Assembly (NCBI RefSeq): GCF_022549225.1
Contig: NZ_JAKZFD010000003.1
Location: forward strand, 248,001-312,000
DNA length: 64,000 nucleotides
Origin: Pelomonas sp. CA6
GTDB taxonomy: Bacteria > Pseudomonadota > Gammaproteobacteria > Burkholderiales > Burkholderiaceae_C
Direction: 5' to 3'
The position numbers were made by a program, and so were the translations under genes. Positions 8,040-16,768 of the stretch are shown here, in pieces; position 1 is the first letter of the stretch; every line of letters starts with the position of its first letter. The notes under the pieces were generated by a model, which made no database searches, was not told where the DNA came from, and saw nothing but the letters and a program-made list of their open reading frames with translations.

Positions 8040-9008
8040 TTGAATCCATTGCCCGACTTTGTCCACGCCGGCGCGCTGCGCCTGGCCTATGAAACCCAGG
8101 GGCCGCGCGATGGCGTGCCGGTGCTGCTGGTCCATGGCCTGGGTCAGCAGCTGACCGGCTGGCCCGACGCGCTGGTGGCGATGCTGGCCCAGGCCGGCTA
8201 TCGCGTGATCCGCTTCGACAACCGCGACGTCGGCAAGTCCAGCCGCCTGCGCGGCCGGCCCTCGCTGGGCTGGCTCTATCTGCGCGCGCGGCTGGGGCTG
8301 CCCGGGGCCGCGCCCTATCGGCTGGACGACCTGGCGCACGACACCGTCAGCCTGATCGACCAGCTGTGCCGCGGGCCGGTTCATCTGGTCGGCGCGTCCA
8401 TGGGCGGCATGGTCGCGCAGATCGTCGCGGCGCGCTTCCCGGCGGCGGTGCGCTCGCTGTGTTCCATCATGTCCAGTTCCGGCGAGCGCGGCCTGCCGCA
8501 GGCGCGCGCCGACGTGATGCAGCTGATGATGAAGGCGCCGCGTGCCGGCGCGTCGCTGGAGCAGGTGGTGGCCCATGGGGTCGCGCTGTGGGAGCGCATC
8601 GGCAGCCCGGACTACCCGACCCCGCGTTCGCGGCTGGAGCTCAAGGTGCGCCGCGACCTGGCGCGCAACGGCGCCGACGCGGGCGGCGCGGACCGGCAGT
8701 TCGCCGCCATCCTGGCCTCGGGCTCGCGCGTGCCGCTGCTGGCCCAGGTGCTCGCGCCCACGCTGGTGCTGCATGGCGAGGCGGACCCGCTGGTGCCGCC
8801 GGAGGCGGGCCGCAGCACGGCACGCCACATCCCCGGCGCGCTGTTCGAGGGCATTCCCGGCATGGGCCACGACTTTCCGGACGCGCTGCTGCCGCGGCTG
8901 GCGGAGCGGTTGATCCGCCACTTCCGTTTCGCCGACCGCGCCGCGGCGGGCGATCCCGCGCCGGCTCAGCCGGGGCAGCCACACATCACGCAGGGAGCAT
9001 GGGCATGA
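8040..9008 (+). CDS. Alpha/beta hydrolase (esterase/lactonase-like)
   Basis: A 322-residue cytoplasmic alpha/beta hydrolase. The oxyanion segment is LLVHGLGQ, the nucleophile S120 lies in GASMGG, the acid in LHGEADPLVPP and the histidine in GMGHDFPD. The first in-frame start is TTG at 8040; a second TTG at 8049 sits further from the weak GAGCAGG ribosome site (8031-8037), so the exact start is uncertain. The stop overlaps the start region of the next gene. Because the same operator controls a Baeyer-Villiger-type monooxygenase nearby, a role in hydrolysing the ester or lactone made by that enzyme is likely, but this is inference. Confidence 0.87.
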   Translation: MNPLPDFVHAGALRLAYETQGPRDGVPVLLVHGLGQQLTGWPDALVAMLAQAGYRVIRFDNRDVGKSSRLRGRPSLGWLYLRARLGLPGAAPYRLDDLAHDTVSLIDQLCRGPVHLVGASMGGMVAQIVAARFPAAVRSLCSIMSSSGERGLPQARADVMQLMMKAPRAGASLEQVVAHGVALWERIGSPDYPTPRSRLELKVRRDLARNGADAGGADRQFAAILASGSRVPLLAQVLAPTLVLHGEADPLVPPEAGRSTARHIPGALFEGIPGMGHDFPDALLPRLAERLIRHFRFADRAAAGDPAPAQPGQPHITQGAWA

Positions 9009-10213
9009 GGGTTCTGGCATTGGGAGGCTGCGGCCTGATGGGGCGGCACTTCGTCGAAACGGCGATCCGGCTGCAGGCCTTCGACCATCTGACGATCGCC
9101 GACCGCAACCGCGACGCCGCCGAGCGCTACGCGGCCCGGCTCGCCCAGCCGGCCATCGACGCGCTGGAGGTCGACGCGCGCGATCCCGAACGGCTGACCC
9201 AGGTGCTGCGCGAGTACGACGTGGTGGTCTCGACCATCGGGCCCTACTACCTGTTTGGCTGCGGGGTGCTGGAATGCGCGATCGCCGCGGGCTGCCACTA
9301 CATCGACATCTGCGACGACCCCGAACCGACGCTGGCGATGCTGGCGCTGGACGCGCGGGCGCGCGCCGCCGACATCACCGCCATCGTCGGCATGGGTGCC
9401 AGCCCCGGCGTCGCCAACCTGCTCGCCAGCCAGGCGATACGCCGCGCGGGCGAGCCGCATCGCGTCGTCACCACCTGGGGCAGCTCCTCGCGCGCCAAGG
9501 AGGACGCCAACAGCGACCAGGACCTGGGCGCGGCGCTGGACCACTGGGTGGAGCAGCTGACCGGTCAGATCCCCGTCTATGCGCAGGGCCGCATCGTCGC
9601 CAGCCGGCCGCTCGCCGCGGTGGACCTGCATGTGCCGGGCCTGGGCCGGGTTCTGGCGCACACCGTGGGCCATCCCGAGCCGGTCACGCTGCCGCGCGCC
9701 TTTCCCTTCATCCGCGACAGCGTCAACGCGATGGTGCTGTCGCGCGGCCTCTTGGGCCTGCTGCGCGTGCTGCAGGCGCGCGTGGACCGGCGCGGCCACA
9801 GCGTGCGCGACACGGCCGAGCTGCTGCGCCGCGTCGCGCTGCACAAGGACATGTCCGGACTCAGCGCGCGCGAGACCTGGTCGCTGGCGCTGGGCGCGAT
9901 GTCGGAGTCCGTCTTCGGGCGGCGCTACATCCCGGCCGAGATGTCGGCCATCGCCGAGGGCCGGCGCGACGGCCGGCGCCAGATCTGCAGCGCCTGGCTG
10001 AATGGCGAGATCCCCGGCGGCATGGGCCCCAACACCTGCATTCCCACCGCCGTCGCGCTGCTGATGCTGCGCCGCCAGCAGATCAGCCGCCGCGGCGTGC
10101 ATGCGCCCGAGGCGGTGGTCGACCCGGACCTCTTCTTCGCGCTGCTGAGCCCCTTCGTGCGTGCGCAGGACGCCAGCCAGCCGGTCGTGACCCTGCGAGA
10201 GGCCTGGGTCTAG
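9005..10213 (+). CDS. Saccharopine dehydrogenase-like NAD(P)-binding oxidoreductase
   Basis: A 402-residue protein with an N-terminal Rossmann fold (MRVLALGGCGLMGRHFVE, then the DVVVSTIGPYY loop) and the SPGVANLLA segment typical of the saccharopine dehydrogenase / trans-acting enoyl reductase group. These enzymes reduce or oxidise diverse substrates; the name does not imply lysine metabolism. ATG 9005 is preferred to ATG 8999 because it stands 7 bp from AGGGAG (8992-8997). It overlaps the hydrolase stop by 4 bp, so the two are coupled. Likely part of the same catabolic route. Confidence 0.8.
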   Translation: MRVLALGGCGLMGRHFVETAIRLQAFDHLTIADRNRDAAERYAARLAQPAIDALEVDARDPERLTQVLREYDVVVSTIGPYYLFGCGVLECAIAAGCHYIDICDDPEPTLAMLALDARARAADITAIVGMGASPGVANLLASQAIRRAGEPHRVVTTWGSSSRAKEDANSDQDLGAALDHWVEQLTGQIPVYAQGRIVASRPLAAVDLHVPGLGRVLAHTVGHPEPVTLPRAFPFIRDSVNAMVLSRGLLGLLRVLQARVDRRGHSVRDTAELLRRVALHKDMSGLSARETWSLALGAMSESVFGRRYIPAEMSAIAEGRRDGRRQICSAWLNGEIPGGMGPNTCIPTAVALLMLRRQQISRRGVHAPEAVVDPDLFFALLSPFVRAQDASQPVVTLREAWV

Positions 10214-10237
10214 CCCGTTCCCCAGTTCCCGCCCCCT

Positions 10238-10261
10238 GACCACCCGACCACCCGACCACCA
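10238..10261. repeat. Three tandem 8-bp repeats (GACCACCC)
   Basis: Units at 10238-10245, 10246-10253 and 10254-10261 (last base differs) in the 66-bp gap between the oxidoreductase and the DUF2147 gene. Length could vary by slippage. No function is evident. Confidence 0.75.
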
Positions 10262-10279
10262 GACCCCCGAGGAGGTTCC

Positions 10280-10792
10280 ATGCGCGTGCTCTCCCGTCCT
10301 CTCGATGCCGGTTCCCGGCGCGGCCGCCCTCCGGCCTGGCGCGCACCGGGCGCCGCCGCCCTGCTGGCCCTGGCGCTGACGGCGGCGCTGGCCCAGCCCG
10401 CGCCCGCGCCGACGGCCTCGTCCACCGGCTTCGAAGGCCTGTGGCGCACGCCGGACAAGTCCGTCATCGAGATCGCCGCCTGCCCGACGCGCGGCCATCT
10501 GTGCGGCTACATCCGCTGGGCGCGCGAGGGCGGCGTGGACGAGGCCAACCCGCAGGAGGCGCTGCGCAAAAGGCCGATCTGCGGGCTGCCCATCCTGGAG
10601 CTGCACCGCTACGACGGCAGCAGCTGGCGCGAGGGCTGGGTCTACGACCCCGAGGAAGGCAAGACCTACCAGGCCGCGCTGCGCAAGCGCGACGGCAAGC
10701 TCTTCCTGCGCGGCTTCGTCGGCGCGGAGGTCTTCGGCGAGACCGAGACCTGGACGCCGGTCGCCAGCCTGGACTCGCCCTGCAAACCCTGA
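10280..10792 (+). CDS. DUF2147 family secreted protein
   Basis: A 170-residue protein with a signal peptide: an arginine-rich start, a hydrophobic AAALLALALTAALA stretch and a cut near residue 37 (ALAQP). The mature part reads GLWRTPDKSVIEIAAC, with GHLCGYIRW and a late YQAALRKRDGKLFLRGF, the typical DUF2147 pattern of a small lipocalin-like periplasmic domain. A strong ribosome site (GAGGAGG at 10269-10275) precedes the ATG. DUF2147 proteins often accompany hydrophobic-substrate catabolism and outer-membrane channels, which fits the porin gene 10 bp downstream. Precise role unknown. Confidence 0.82.
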   Translation: MRVLSRPLDAGSRRGRPPAWRAPGAAALLALALTAALAQPAPAPTASSTGFEGLWRTPDKSVIEIAACPTRGHLCGYIRWAREGGVDEANPQEALRKRPICGLPILELHRYDGSSWREGWVYDPEEGKTYQAALRKRDGKLFLRGFVGAEVFGETETWTPVASLDSPCKP

Positions 10793-10802
10793 GGTGCCCG
10801 CG

Positions 10803-11705
10803 ATGAGAACTCCCCTGATCGCCAGCCTGGCCCTGTGGCTGGCGCTGCCGGCGCATGCCCAGCCCGCCCCCGCGGACGGCGGGGACGCCGCGCCGCGGCT
10901 GCACGCCAACCTGAGCCTCTCGCTGCTCAGCGACAGCCGCGAGCGCGGCCTCAGCAACAGCGCGAACCGGCCGTCGGCGAAGGCCGCGTTGGAGCTGCTG
11001 CATGCCAGCGGGCTGTTCGCCGAGCTGGAGCTGCTGCGCGTCAGCAAGGCCCAGTATCCCGGCGGCTCCGGGCTGCGCACGCAGCTGGCCGGCGGCTACC
11101 GCTGGGGCGACCCGGACACCTGGCACTACGAGCTGGCGCTGCTGCACACGCGCTTCCCGGGCAGCGCGCAGACCGGGCTGGCGGACTACCGCGAGGTGCT
11201 GGATCCCGTGTCCGGCGAGGTCGTCGATCTGGAGCCGGTGCTCACGCGCGTGAAGCCGACGACCACCGAGCTGCAGGCCCGGCTCAGCTACGACCAGTTC
11301 TCGCTGCGCTACTACCAGACCCTGTCGCGCGACTTCTATGGCATCAACAGCGAGACGATCTGCGCCGCGCTGGAGGACCCGCTGCTGTCCTACGAGTGCC
11401 TGCAGCAGGGCCCCCAGCATTCGCGCGGCAGCGTCTACCTGGAACTGGCCTACCGCTACCGCGTCGGCAAGGCCGGCAGCCTGGAGGCGCGCGTGGGGCG
11501 GCAGCGGGTGCGCCATTTCCGCGAGTTCGACACCACCAGCTTCAGCCTCGAATACCGTCACCTGTGGCGCGGCTTCGAGTTCAGCGCGGCGCTGGTCGGC
11601 GCGCGGCCGCGCGAGCGCGAGCTCTACCGGGTCAACGTGGGCGACGGCCGTTCGCGCGATTCCGCACGGACCACGCTGGTGCTGGGCCTGACGCGCGGCT
11701 TCTGA
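10803..11705 (+). CDS. TorF-family putative outer-membrane porin
   Basis: A 300-residue exported protein: signal peptide MRTPLIASLALWLALPAHA, then a mature chain of alternating beta strands ending in GLTRGF with a C-terminal phenylalanine, as in outer-membrane barrels. The first strand pair (NLSLSLLSDSRERGLSNSA) matches the start of the TorF/Gcw_chp porin family. GAGGTG at 10791-10796 supports the ATG at 10803 over the GTG at 10794. Sits in the operon between the DUF2147 and membrane-protein genes and may admit the operon's substrate. Confidence 0.75.
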   Translation: MRTPLIASLALWLALPAHAQPAPADGGDAAPRLHANLSLSLLSDSRERGLSNSANRPSAKAALELLHASGLFAELELLRVSKAQYPGGSGLRTQLAGGYRWGDPDTWHYELALLHTRFPGSAQTGLADYREVLDPVSGEVVDLEPVLTRVKPTTTELQARLSYDQFSLRYYQTLSRDFYGINSETICAALEDPLLSYECLQQGPQHSRGSVYLELAYRYRVGKAGSLEARVGRQRVRHFREFDTTSFSLEYRHLWRGFEFSAALVGARPRERELYRVNVGDGRSRDSARTTLVLGLTRGF

Positions 11706-11716
11706 GGAGGGACGGC

Positions 11717-12370
11717 ATGACCCGCGAAGCCCTTCCCGCGCGCCCGGCGCGCATGCCGCGCTGCGTCCCCACGCCGCCGCCGGCCCCGGCCACGCCGGCG
11801 AGTGGACCGCCGGGCCTGCCACAGACCGCCGAGCGCCGCGAGATGCTGGCGCTGCTGGAAGCGCAGCTGGGCCGGCCGGTGGCGGGCTATGCCTGGGGCT
11901 TTCGCCTCATCCACCCGGTGGCGCTGCTGGTGATCAGCTTCGCGATCTCGCAGGCGCTGAACGAGCTGCTGATGTACGAGCTCTTCGAGGCCTACGGCAC
12001 GCGCAGCCTGGCGCGCACCGTGGCCGAGGTCCTGTCGCCGCTGACGCTGTGGTTCTTCGTCGACACGCTGATCCAGGTCTTGTTGACCCTGGTGGGCCGG
12101 GGCCACCGCGTGCTGGTGCAGACCTGGGAGGGCGAGCTGCTGGTGCTGCACCGGCGGCTGCTCAGCTCGCGGCCGGACGCGCTGGAGCACCGCGTGCCGG
12201 GCTCGCTGGCCATTGCGCCGGGCTCGCTGGGCTACGCGGTCGACCGGCTGGACACCGCCGTCGGGCGCTTCTACATCTGGGCGCGCTGGCGCGACATGCG
12301 CCTGCTGCTGGGCCAGGGCCTCAGCGCGCGCCCCGCGGCTGGGCCAGAAAGGCCTGCAGATGGCGGCTGA
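11717..12370 (+). CDS. Hypothetical membrane protein with two central helices
   Basis: A 217-residue protein I do not recognise. A proline/alanine-rich N-terminus (to about 45) leads to two hydrophobic segments (IHPVALLVISFAISQALNEL and LSPLTLWFFVDTLIQVLLTL), then a soluble C-terminal part rich in Arg and Leu. A good ribosome site (GAGGAGGG, 11704-11711) precedes the ATG, so it is a real gene, the last of the hydrolase operon. Its final 50 bp overlap the convergent tetR gene tail to tail. Confidence 0.65.
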   Translation: MTREALPARPARMPRCVPTPPPAPATPASGPPGLPQTAERREMLALLEAQLGRPVAGYAWGFRLIHPVALLVISFAISQALNELLMYELFEAYGTRSLARTVAEVLSPLTLWFFVDTLIQVLLTLVGRGHRVLVQTWEGELLVLHRRLLSSRPDALEHRVPGSLAIAPGSLGYAVDRLDTAVGRFYIWARWRDMRLLLGQGLSARPAAGPERPADGG

Positions 12371-13010
12371 CCAGCAGGCGCTGCTCGGCCGGCGGGAAAC
12401 GCTGCGGATCGATCACGCGGCCCACGCCCAGGCCATCGGCCAGCGCCACCATCGCGTCGGCCTCCAGCCGCGGATCCAGGTCCTTGCGGACCACGCCCTG
12501 CTGCTGCAGCGCGCGCAGCTCGCGGCTCAGCGCCTCGCGCATGAAGCTGTAGCGCCGCTGGTGCTCGGCCGAGAGCTGGGCATTGCCCACCGAGGCGCGC
12601 AGAAAAGCCAGCCAGATGCGCCAGCCCATCTCGCCTTCATCGTCCAGCGGCAGCGAAGCGCAGAGGATGCGCTCCAGCCGCGCCATGCCGGTGACGCCGT
12701 CGAGCTGGCGGTGCACCTCGGCGACCATGCTGGTGATCAGGTGGTCCAGCGCGTACAGCAGCACCTCGTCCTTGGTGCGGAAGTAGTGCACCACCGCGCC
12801 GGTGGTGGCGTTCATTTCCGCGGCAATCTCGCGGATGGTGACGTTGTCCAGCCCGACGCGCAGGATGGCGCGCCAGGTCGCCTCCAGCACCTCGACGCGG
12901 CGGCGTTCGTAGGCCTCGTCGCGGCCCGAGTCCGGGGCCACGGCGGGGGCGGACGCGGCCGCCGCGGCGCGGCGCTTGCGGGCGGGAGGTCGGGCGAGGG
13001 GGCTGCTCAT
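12321..13010 (-). CDS. TetR-family repressor (BetI-like)
   Basis: A 229-residue regulator. After a basic 30-residue tail, residues 35-85 form the DNA-binding domain (LDNVTIREIAAEMNATTGAV, then HYFRTKDEVLLYAL). The C-terminal helical domain (WRIWLAFLRASVGNAQLSAE) resembles the TetR_C_6/BetI ligand-binding group. It is divergent from the monooxygenase (92 bp between starts) with an ATAAC-N-GTTAT palindrome in the gap, and its tail overlaps the hydrolase operon. Both arms of the predicted regulon therefore surround it. Ligand is likely the pathway substrate or product. Confidence 0.88.
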   Translation of the reverse strand: MSSPLARPPARKRRAAAAASAPAVAPDSGRDEAYERRRVEVLEATWRAILRVGLDNVTIREIAAEMNATTGAVVHYFRTKDEVLLYALDHLITSMVAEVHRQLDGVTGMARLERILCASLPLDDEGEMGWRIWLAFLRASVGNAQLSAEHQRRYSFMREALSRELRALQQQGVVRKDLDPRLEADAMVALADGLGVGRVIDPQRFPPAEQRLLVSRHLQAFLAQPRGAR

Positions 13011-13062
13011 GCGGGGCTTTCGAAGTTTAGGGCCGGGCCCGGGTGGCGCCGGCTTGATCTGG

Positions 13063-13083
13063 AAATAATAACCGTTATGTTTG
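13063..13083. promoter_or_regulatory. Palindromic operator copy 2 (predicted TetR site) between tetR and monooxygenase
   Basis: ATAATAACCGTTATG at 13065-13079 is identical to the copy at 7973-7987. It lies between a -35-like TTGATC (13054-13059) and a -10-like TATGTT (13076-13081, spacer 16), so repressor binding would occlude the monooxygenase promoter and probably tetR's own. Confidence 0.72.
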
Positions 13084-13102
13084 AGAGGGAAGGGGCAGGA
13101 TC

Positions 13103-14611
13103 ATGAGCTGCATCAACGCCACGGCGGACTGCCCGCCACTGGATGCCGAGATCATCATCGTCGGCACCGGCTTTTCCGGCCAGTGCATGGCGATCCGGCT
13201 GCGCGAGGCGGGCTTCTCGTCGCTGCTGCTGCTGGAGCGCGCCCAGTCGGTGGGCGGCACCTGGCGTGACAACCACTACCCGGGCGCGGCCTGCGACATC
13301 CCGTCGCACCTCTACTCCTTCTCGTTCGAGCTGGACCCCGACTGGTCGCGCGTCTACCCGGGGCAGCGCGAGATCGAGGCCTATCTGCAGCGCAGCGCCG
13401 AGCGCCACGGCCTGCTGGACAAGATCCGCTTCGGCACCCGCGTCACCGGCGCGCGCTTCGAGCCGGACCGGCAGATCTGGCGTGTCGAGACCAGCCGCGG
13501 ACCGCTGCGCGCACGCATCCTGATCCTGGGCACCGGCGGCCTCAGCGAGCCGGTCACGCCCTCGCTGCCGGGGCTGGAGCGCTTTGGCGGCCGGCATTTC
13601 CACTCGGCCCGATGGGACCATGGCTATGCACTGGAGGGCCGCCGCGTCGCGGTCGTCGGCACCGGGGCGAGCGCGATCCAGTTCGTGCCCGAGATCGTGT
13701 CGCGCGTGCAGCGCCTGCATGTGTTCCAGCGCACGCCGCCCTGGGTGGTGCCGCGCCATGACCAGGCCTTCTCGCCGCTGCGCAAGGCGCTCAACCGGCA
13801 TGTGCCGGGCTTCATGCGCCTGAACCGCTGGCGGCTGCACTGGCTGCACGAGCTGTCGGCGCTGGGCACGGTGGTGGACCCGCGCTTCATGGCGCTGGGC
13901 ATGCAGGTGGCGCAGCGCCACCTGCGCCAGCAGGTGCCCGACGCGGCGCTGCGCGAGCGGCTGACGCCCGACTATGTGATGGGCTGCAAGCGCATCCTGA
14001 TTTCCGACGACTGGTACCCGGCGCTGCAGCGGCCGCAGGCCGAGCTGGTCAGCGAGGCCATCGATCGCGTCGAGCCCGAGGGCATCGTGACCCGCGACGG
14101 CCGGCTGCGGCCGGTGGACGCCATCATCTTCGGCACCGGCTTCCAGGCCACCGAGGCGCTGAGCAAGCTGAAGATCTTCGGCCGCCTGGGCGTGGAGCTG
14201 AACGAGGCCTGGCGCAGCGGCGCCGAGGCCTATGTGGGCGCCAGCGTCAGCGGGTTTCCCAACCTCTTCCTGATCACCGGGCCCAATACCGGGCTGGGTC
14301 ACAACTCGATGGTTTTCATCATCGAGGCCAATGTGGCGCACATCGTCGGCGCGCTGCGCCGCGCGCGCGCGCAGGGCGCGACGGTGATCGAGGTGAAGCG
14401 CGAGGTGCAGGCGAGCTATAACCGCGGGCTGCAGCAGCGCCTGCGCCGCTCGGTGTGGACGACCGGCTGCAAGAGCTGGTACCAGGATGCGCGCAGCGGC
14501 GGCAAGATCACCACGCTGTGGCCCGGCTTCAGCACCCAGTACTGGGCGCGCGCGCGCCACTTCGACGCGGCCGACTACCTGCTGTTCGGCGCCCGTCCGA
14601 GCGGCGTCTGA
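13103..14611 (+). CDS. Baeyer-Villiger-type flavin monooxygenase
   Basis: A 502-residue class B flavoprotein monooxygenase using FAD and NADPH. The FAD Rossmann motif is GTGFSG (21-26), the BVMO fingerprint FxGxxxHxxxW is met exactly at F161-G163-H167-W171 (followed by D), and the NADPH Rossmann is VVGTGAS (185-190). GGTWRDNHYPGAACD (51-65) and GPNTGLGHNS are also typical. Such enzymes insert oxygen next to a ketone to give an ester or lactone. AGGGGCAGG precedes the ATG. Shared operator with the hydrolase operon suggests consecutive steps: ketone oxidation, then ester hydrolysis. Substrate unknown. Confidence 0.9.
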   Translation: MSCINATADCPPLDAEIIIVGTGFSGQCMAIRLREAGFSSLLLLERAQSVGGTWRDNHYPGAACDIPSHLYSFSFELDPDWSRVYPGQREIEAYLQRSAERHGLLDKIRFGTRVTGARFEPDRQIWRVETSRGPLRARILILGTGGLSEPVTPSLPGLERFGGRHFHSARWDHGYALEGRRVAVVGTGASAIQFVPEIVSRVQRLHVFQRTPPWVVPRHDQAFSPLRKALNRHVPGFMRLNRWRLHWLHELSALGTVVDPRFMALGMQVAQRHLRQQVPDAALRERLTPDYVMGCKRILISDDWYPALQRPQAELVSEAIDRVEPEGIVTRDGRLRPVDAIIFGTGFQATEALSKLKIFGRLGVELNEAWRSGAEAYVGASVSGFPNLFLITGPNTGLGHNSMVFIIEANVAHIVGALRRARAQGATVIEVKREVQASYNRGLQQRLRRSVWTTGCKSWYQDARSGGKITTLWPGFSTQYWARARHFDAADYLLFGARPSGV

Positions 14612-14633
14612 GCGCGCCGGCGCGCCGCCTGGA

Positions 14634-15356
14634 TCAGGCCTCCGGCGAGACCACCTCCCAGGTGCCGAACAGCGTCAGCCCGGCGGCGCGCGCGAGCGCC
14701 GAGGAGGCGACGTTGTCGAGCTGGCAGCGGTACTGCGGCTGGTAGCCGCGCGCCAGCGCATGGCGGCAGATCGCGCGCACCACGCGGCGCGCATGGCCGT
14801 GGCCGCGCCAGGCGGGCAGCGTGATCACGCCCAGGTCGACGATCTCGCGGGTCTCATCCCAGGGATACAGGCTGGCCGCGCTGACCAGCGGTCCCTGCGC
14901 GAAGGCGCCGTAGACCAGCCAGTGGTCCAGCTCCACATAGGCCTCGTCCAGCTCCTGGGCCGGCGCGGCGCCGCGGAAGGCCTGGAACAAGGCCTGGTCC
15001 TGCGCGCCCAGCGGGCGCAGCCCGTCGTCCGGCTCGGGCTCCTGAAGCAGTGCCTGCACGGCAAGCTCGCTGAAGTGGAACACCCGGTCCGCGCCATGCA
15101 GGCGCACGCCGGCCTGGGCGAGCGCCTGGCGCAGGTCGGCCTGGGCGCGCAGCGGTCGGTGCTGCAGGGCGAGCTGGCGCGCCAGCGTCGGTGTCAGCAC
15201 GGCCATGCTGCGGCCGTCGCAGGTGTTCAGCAGCATGGCCCGCCGGTCATGCGCCAGGGCCGGGTCTTCGCAGAGCGTGAAGGTGTCGTCGTGATAGAGC
15301 GGCTCGCCGACCAGAAAGCGGCGGTGCCAGAAATGTGTGATGGCGGAGGGGAACAT
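14634..15356 (-). CDS. GNAT-family N-acetyltransferase
   Basis: A 240-residue protein whose second half is a GNAT fold: LGVITLPAWRGHGHARRVVR holds the acetyl-CoA pyrophosphate loop (R-G-H-G-H/A), then a late beta strand ending LFGTWEVVS. The first half (FTLCEDPALAHDRRAMLLNT) is an extra N-terminal domain as in GNAT_acetyltr_2-type proteins. It starts 17 bp after the outer-membrane efflux gene on the same strand, so it is probably the last gene of the RND operon. It could modify the pump's substrate, which is inference. Confidence 0.78.
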   Translation of the reverse strand: MFPSAITHFWHRRFLVGEPLYHDDTFTLCEDPALAHDRRAMLLNTCDGRSMAVLTPTLARQLALQHRPLRAQADLRQALAQAGVRLHGADRVFHFSELAVQALLQEPEPDDGLRPLGAQDQALFQAFRGAAPAQELDEAYVELDHWLVYGAFAQGPLVSAASLYPWDETREIVDLGVITLPAWRGHGHARRVVRAICRHALARGYQPQYRCQLDNVASSALARAAGLTLFGTWEVVSPEA

Positions 15357-15373
15357 GGGTCGTGCACCAGGGT

Positions 15374-16768
15374 TCAGGGCCGGACCGCGGCTTCGGACAG
15401 GGCCAGGGCGCGGTTCAGGTCGATCGCGGCCAGGCATTGGTCGCGGCGGGTGGTGTGGGTGCTGAGGGCGCGCTCGCGGTACTCGCGCTCCAGCGGGCTG
15501 GCGGCCAGGCGGCTTTCCAGACCGGCGTCCACGCGGATACGGGCGCGGCGCCAGGACTGCTCGGCACTGAGGGCCGCCTCTTGCTGCTGGCGCAGGGCCT
15601 GGTCCAGCGCGGCATGGCGCTGCAGCGCGGCTTCGGTTTCCTCGGCGGCGCGCAGCACGGTCAGGCGGTAGTCGGCCGCCACGGCCTCGCTGCGGGCCTC
15701 GGCGGCACGCGCCTCGGCGCGGCGCTGCCCGCCGTCCAGCACCGACCAGGCCATCTGCAGGCCCAGGAACTGCTGCGTGCTGCGCATCAGCAGCGCGGGC
15801 AGGTCGCGGCTGCGGTCGCGCTGGCGCTCGTCGCTGGCGCTCAGGCTGAAGCTGGGCAGCAGCGCGGCGCGCGCGCTCCGCGCGCCGGCCACGGCGGACT
15901 CCAGCCGGGCCTGCGCGGCGGCGACGTCGCGCCGCCCGGTCAGCCATTGCAGGGGCACGCTGCGCGGCGCGTCCAGGCTGCAGGGCTGTTCGGCGGCCTG
16001 CGCGGCGGCGCGTATCTCGTCCAGCGGCACGTCGCTGAGGCTGCGCAGGCGCAGCGGCAGGCTGTCCTGCTCGGCGCGCTGCTGCGCCAGGCCCGCTTCG
16101 CGCGCGCGCAACTCGGCGCCCAGCCGCGACAGCTCGGTCGCGTCGACCAGGCCGGCCTGCACGCGCCGGCTTTCCATCGCATGGCTGGCGCGCAGCGTCT
16201 CCAGCAGCGCGTCGGTCAGCGCCCGCTCGCGCAGCGCCGCGCGGTAGCGCACCAGCTCGGCGCGCACGGTGTTGGCCAGGGTCACGCGCGCGGCGGCGAG
16301 GTCGGCCGCCGCGGCATCGCTTTCCAGCACCGCGGCGCGCGAGGCCTGGCGGTTGCGGCCGAACAGGTCCAGCTCCCAGGACAGGCTGGCGCTGGTGCTG
16401 GTGCGGCGCACACGCGGGCCCTTGGCGTCCGCCGCGGGGTCGGTGGGCGTGCCCAGGCCCTGGCCGGCCGAGGCGCCCAGCTCCACGCCCGGCCACAGCC
16501 GTGCCGACGCCACGCCGGCCTGGGCCTGCGCCTCGCGCAGCCGCGCCTCCACCTTGGCCAGCTCGGGGCTGCGCTGCAGCGCCAGCGCGACCAGGCGCTC
16601 GGCGGCCTCGTCCAGCTGCAGCGGTTGCGGACGCGGCGGGGCCTCGTCGTCGCGGGCCGGGGCCGCGCTCAACGACTGCGGCAGCGCGGCCGGGGTGGGC
16701 GGCGGTGTGCTGCAGCCGGCCAGGGCCGCCGCCAGACAGATCGCGCTCCAGCGCCACGAAACACTCAT
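15374..16768 (-). CDS. Outer-membrane efflux lipoprotein (NodT/TolC-like)
   Basis: A 464-residue outer-membrane channel of an RND tripartite pump. The leader ends in the lipobox LAGCS (Cys near 18). The chain holds the two TolC-type repeats, each with long alpha-helical coiled segments (ALQRSPELAKVEARLREAQA) and strand pairs such as SASLSWELDLFGRNRQASR. Its ATG overlaps the RND permease stop by 4 bp, so adaptor, permease and channel are one coupled unit. Confidence 0.88.
   Translation of the reverse strand: MSVSWRWSAICLAAALAGCSTPPPTPAALPQSLSAAPARDDEAPPRPQPLQLDEAAERLVALALQRSPELAKVEARLREAQAQAGVASARLWPGVELGASAGQGLGTPTDPAADAKGPRVRRTSTSASLSWELDLFGRNRQASRAAVLESDAAAADLAAARVTLANTVRAELVRYRAALRERALTDALLETLRASHAMESRRVQAGLVDATELSRLGAELRAREAGLAQQRAEQDSLPLRLRSLSDVPLDEIRAAAQAAEQPCSLDAPRSVPLQWLTGRRDVAAAQARLESAVAGARSARAALLPSFSLSASDERQRDRSRDLPALLMRSTQQFLGLQMAWSVLDGGQRRAEARAAEARSEAVAADYRLTVLRAAEETEAALQRHAALDQALRQQQEAALSAEQSWRRARIRVDAGLESRLAASPLEREYRERALSTHTTRRDQCLAAIDLNRALALSEAAVRP

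Noticed and set aside
3928-8049. Very long antisense frame (over 1300 codons) on the minus strand
   Set aside because: It covers several convincing genes, is rich in Arg/Ala/Pro/Gly and has no domain. In DNA this GC-rich, stop codons are rare and such shadow frames are expected.
14612-14625. GCGCGCCGGCGCGC palindrome as a bidirectional terminator
   Set aside because: It has no loop and no T-run on either strand, and such GC palindromes arise by chance in this composition.
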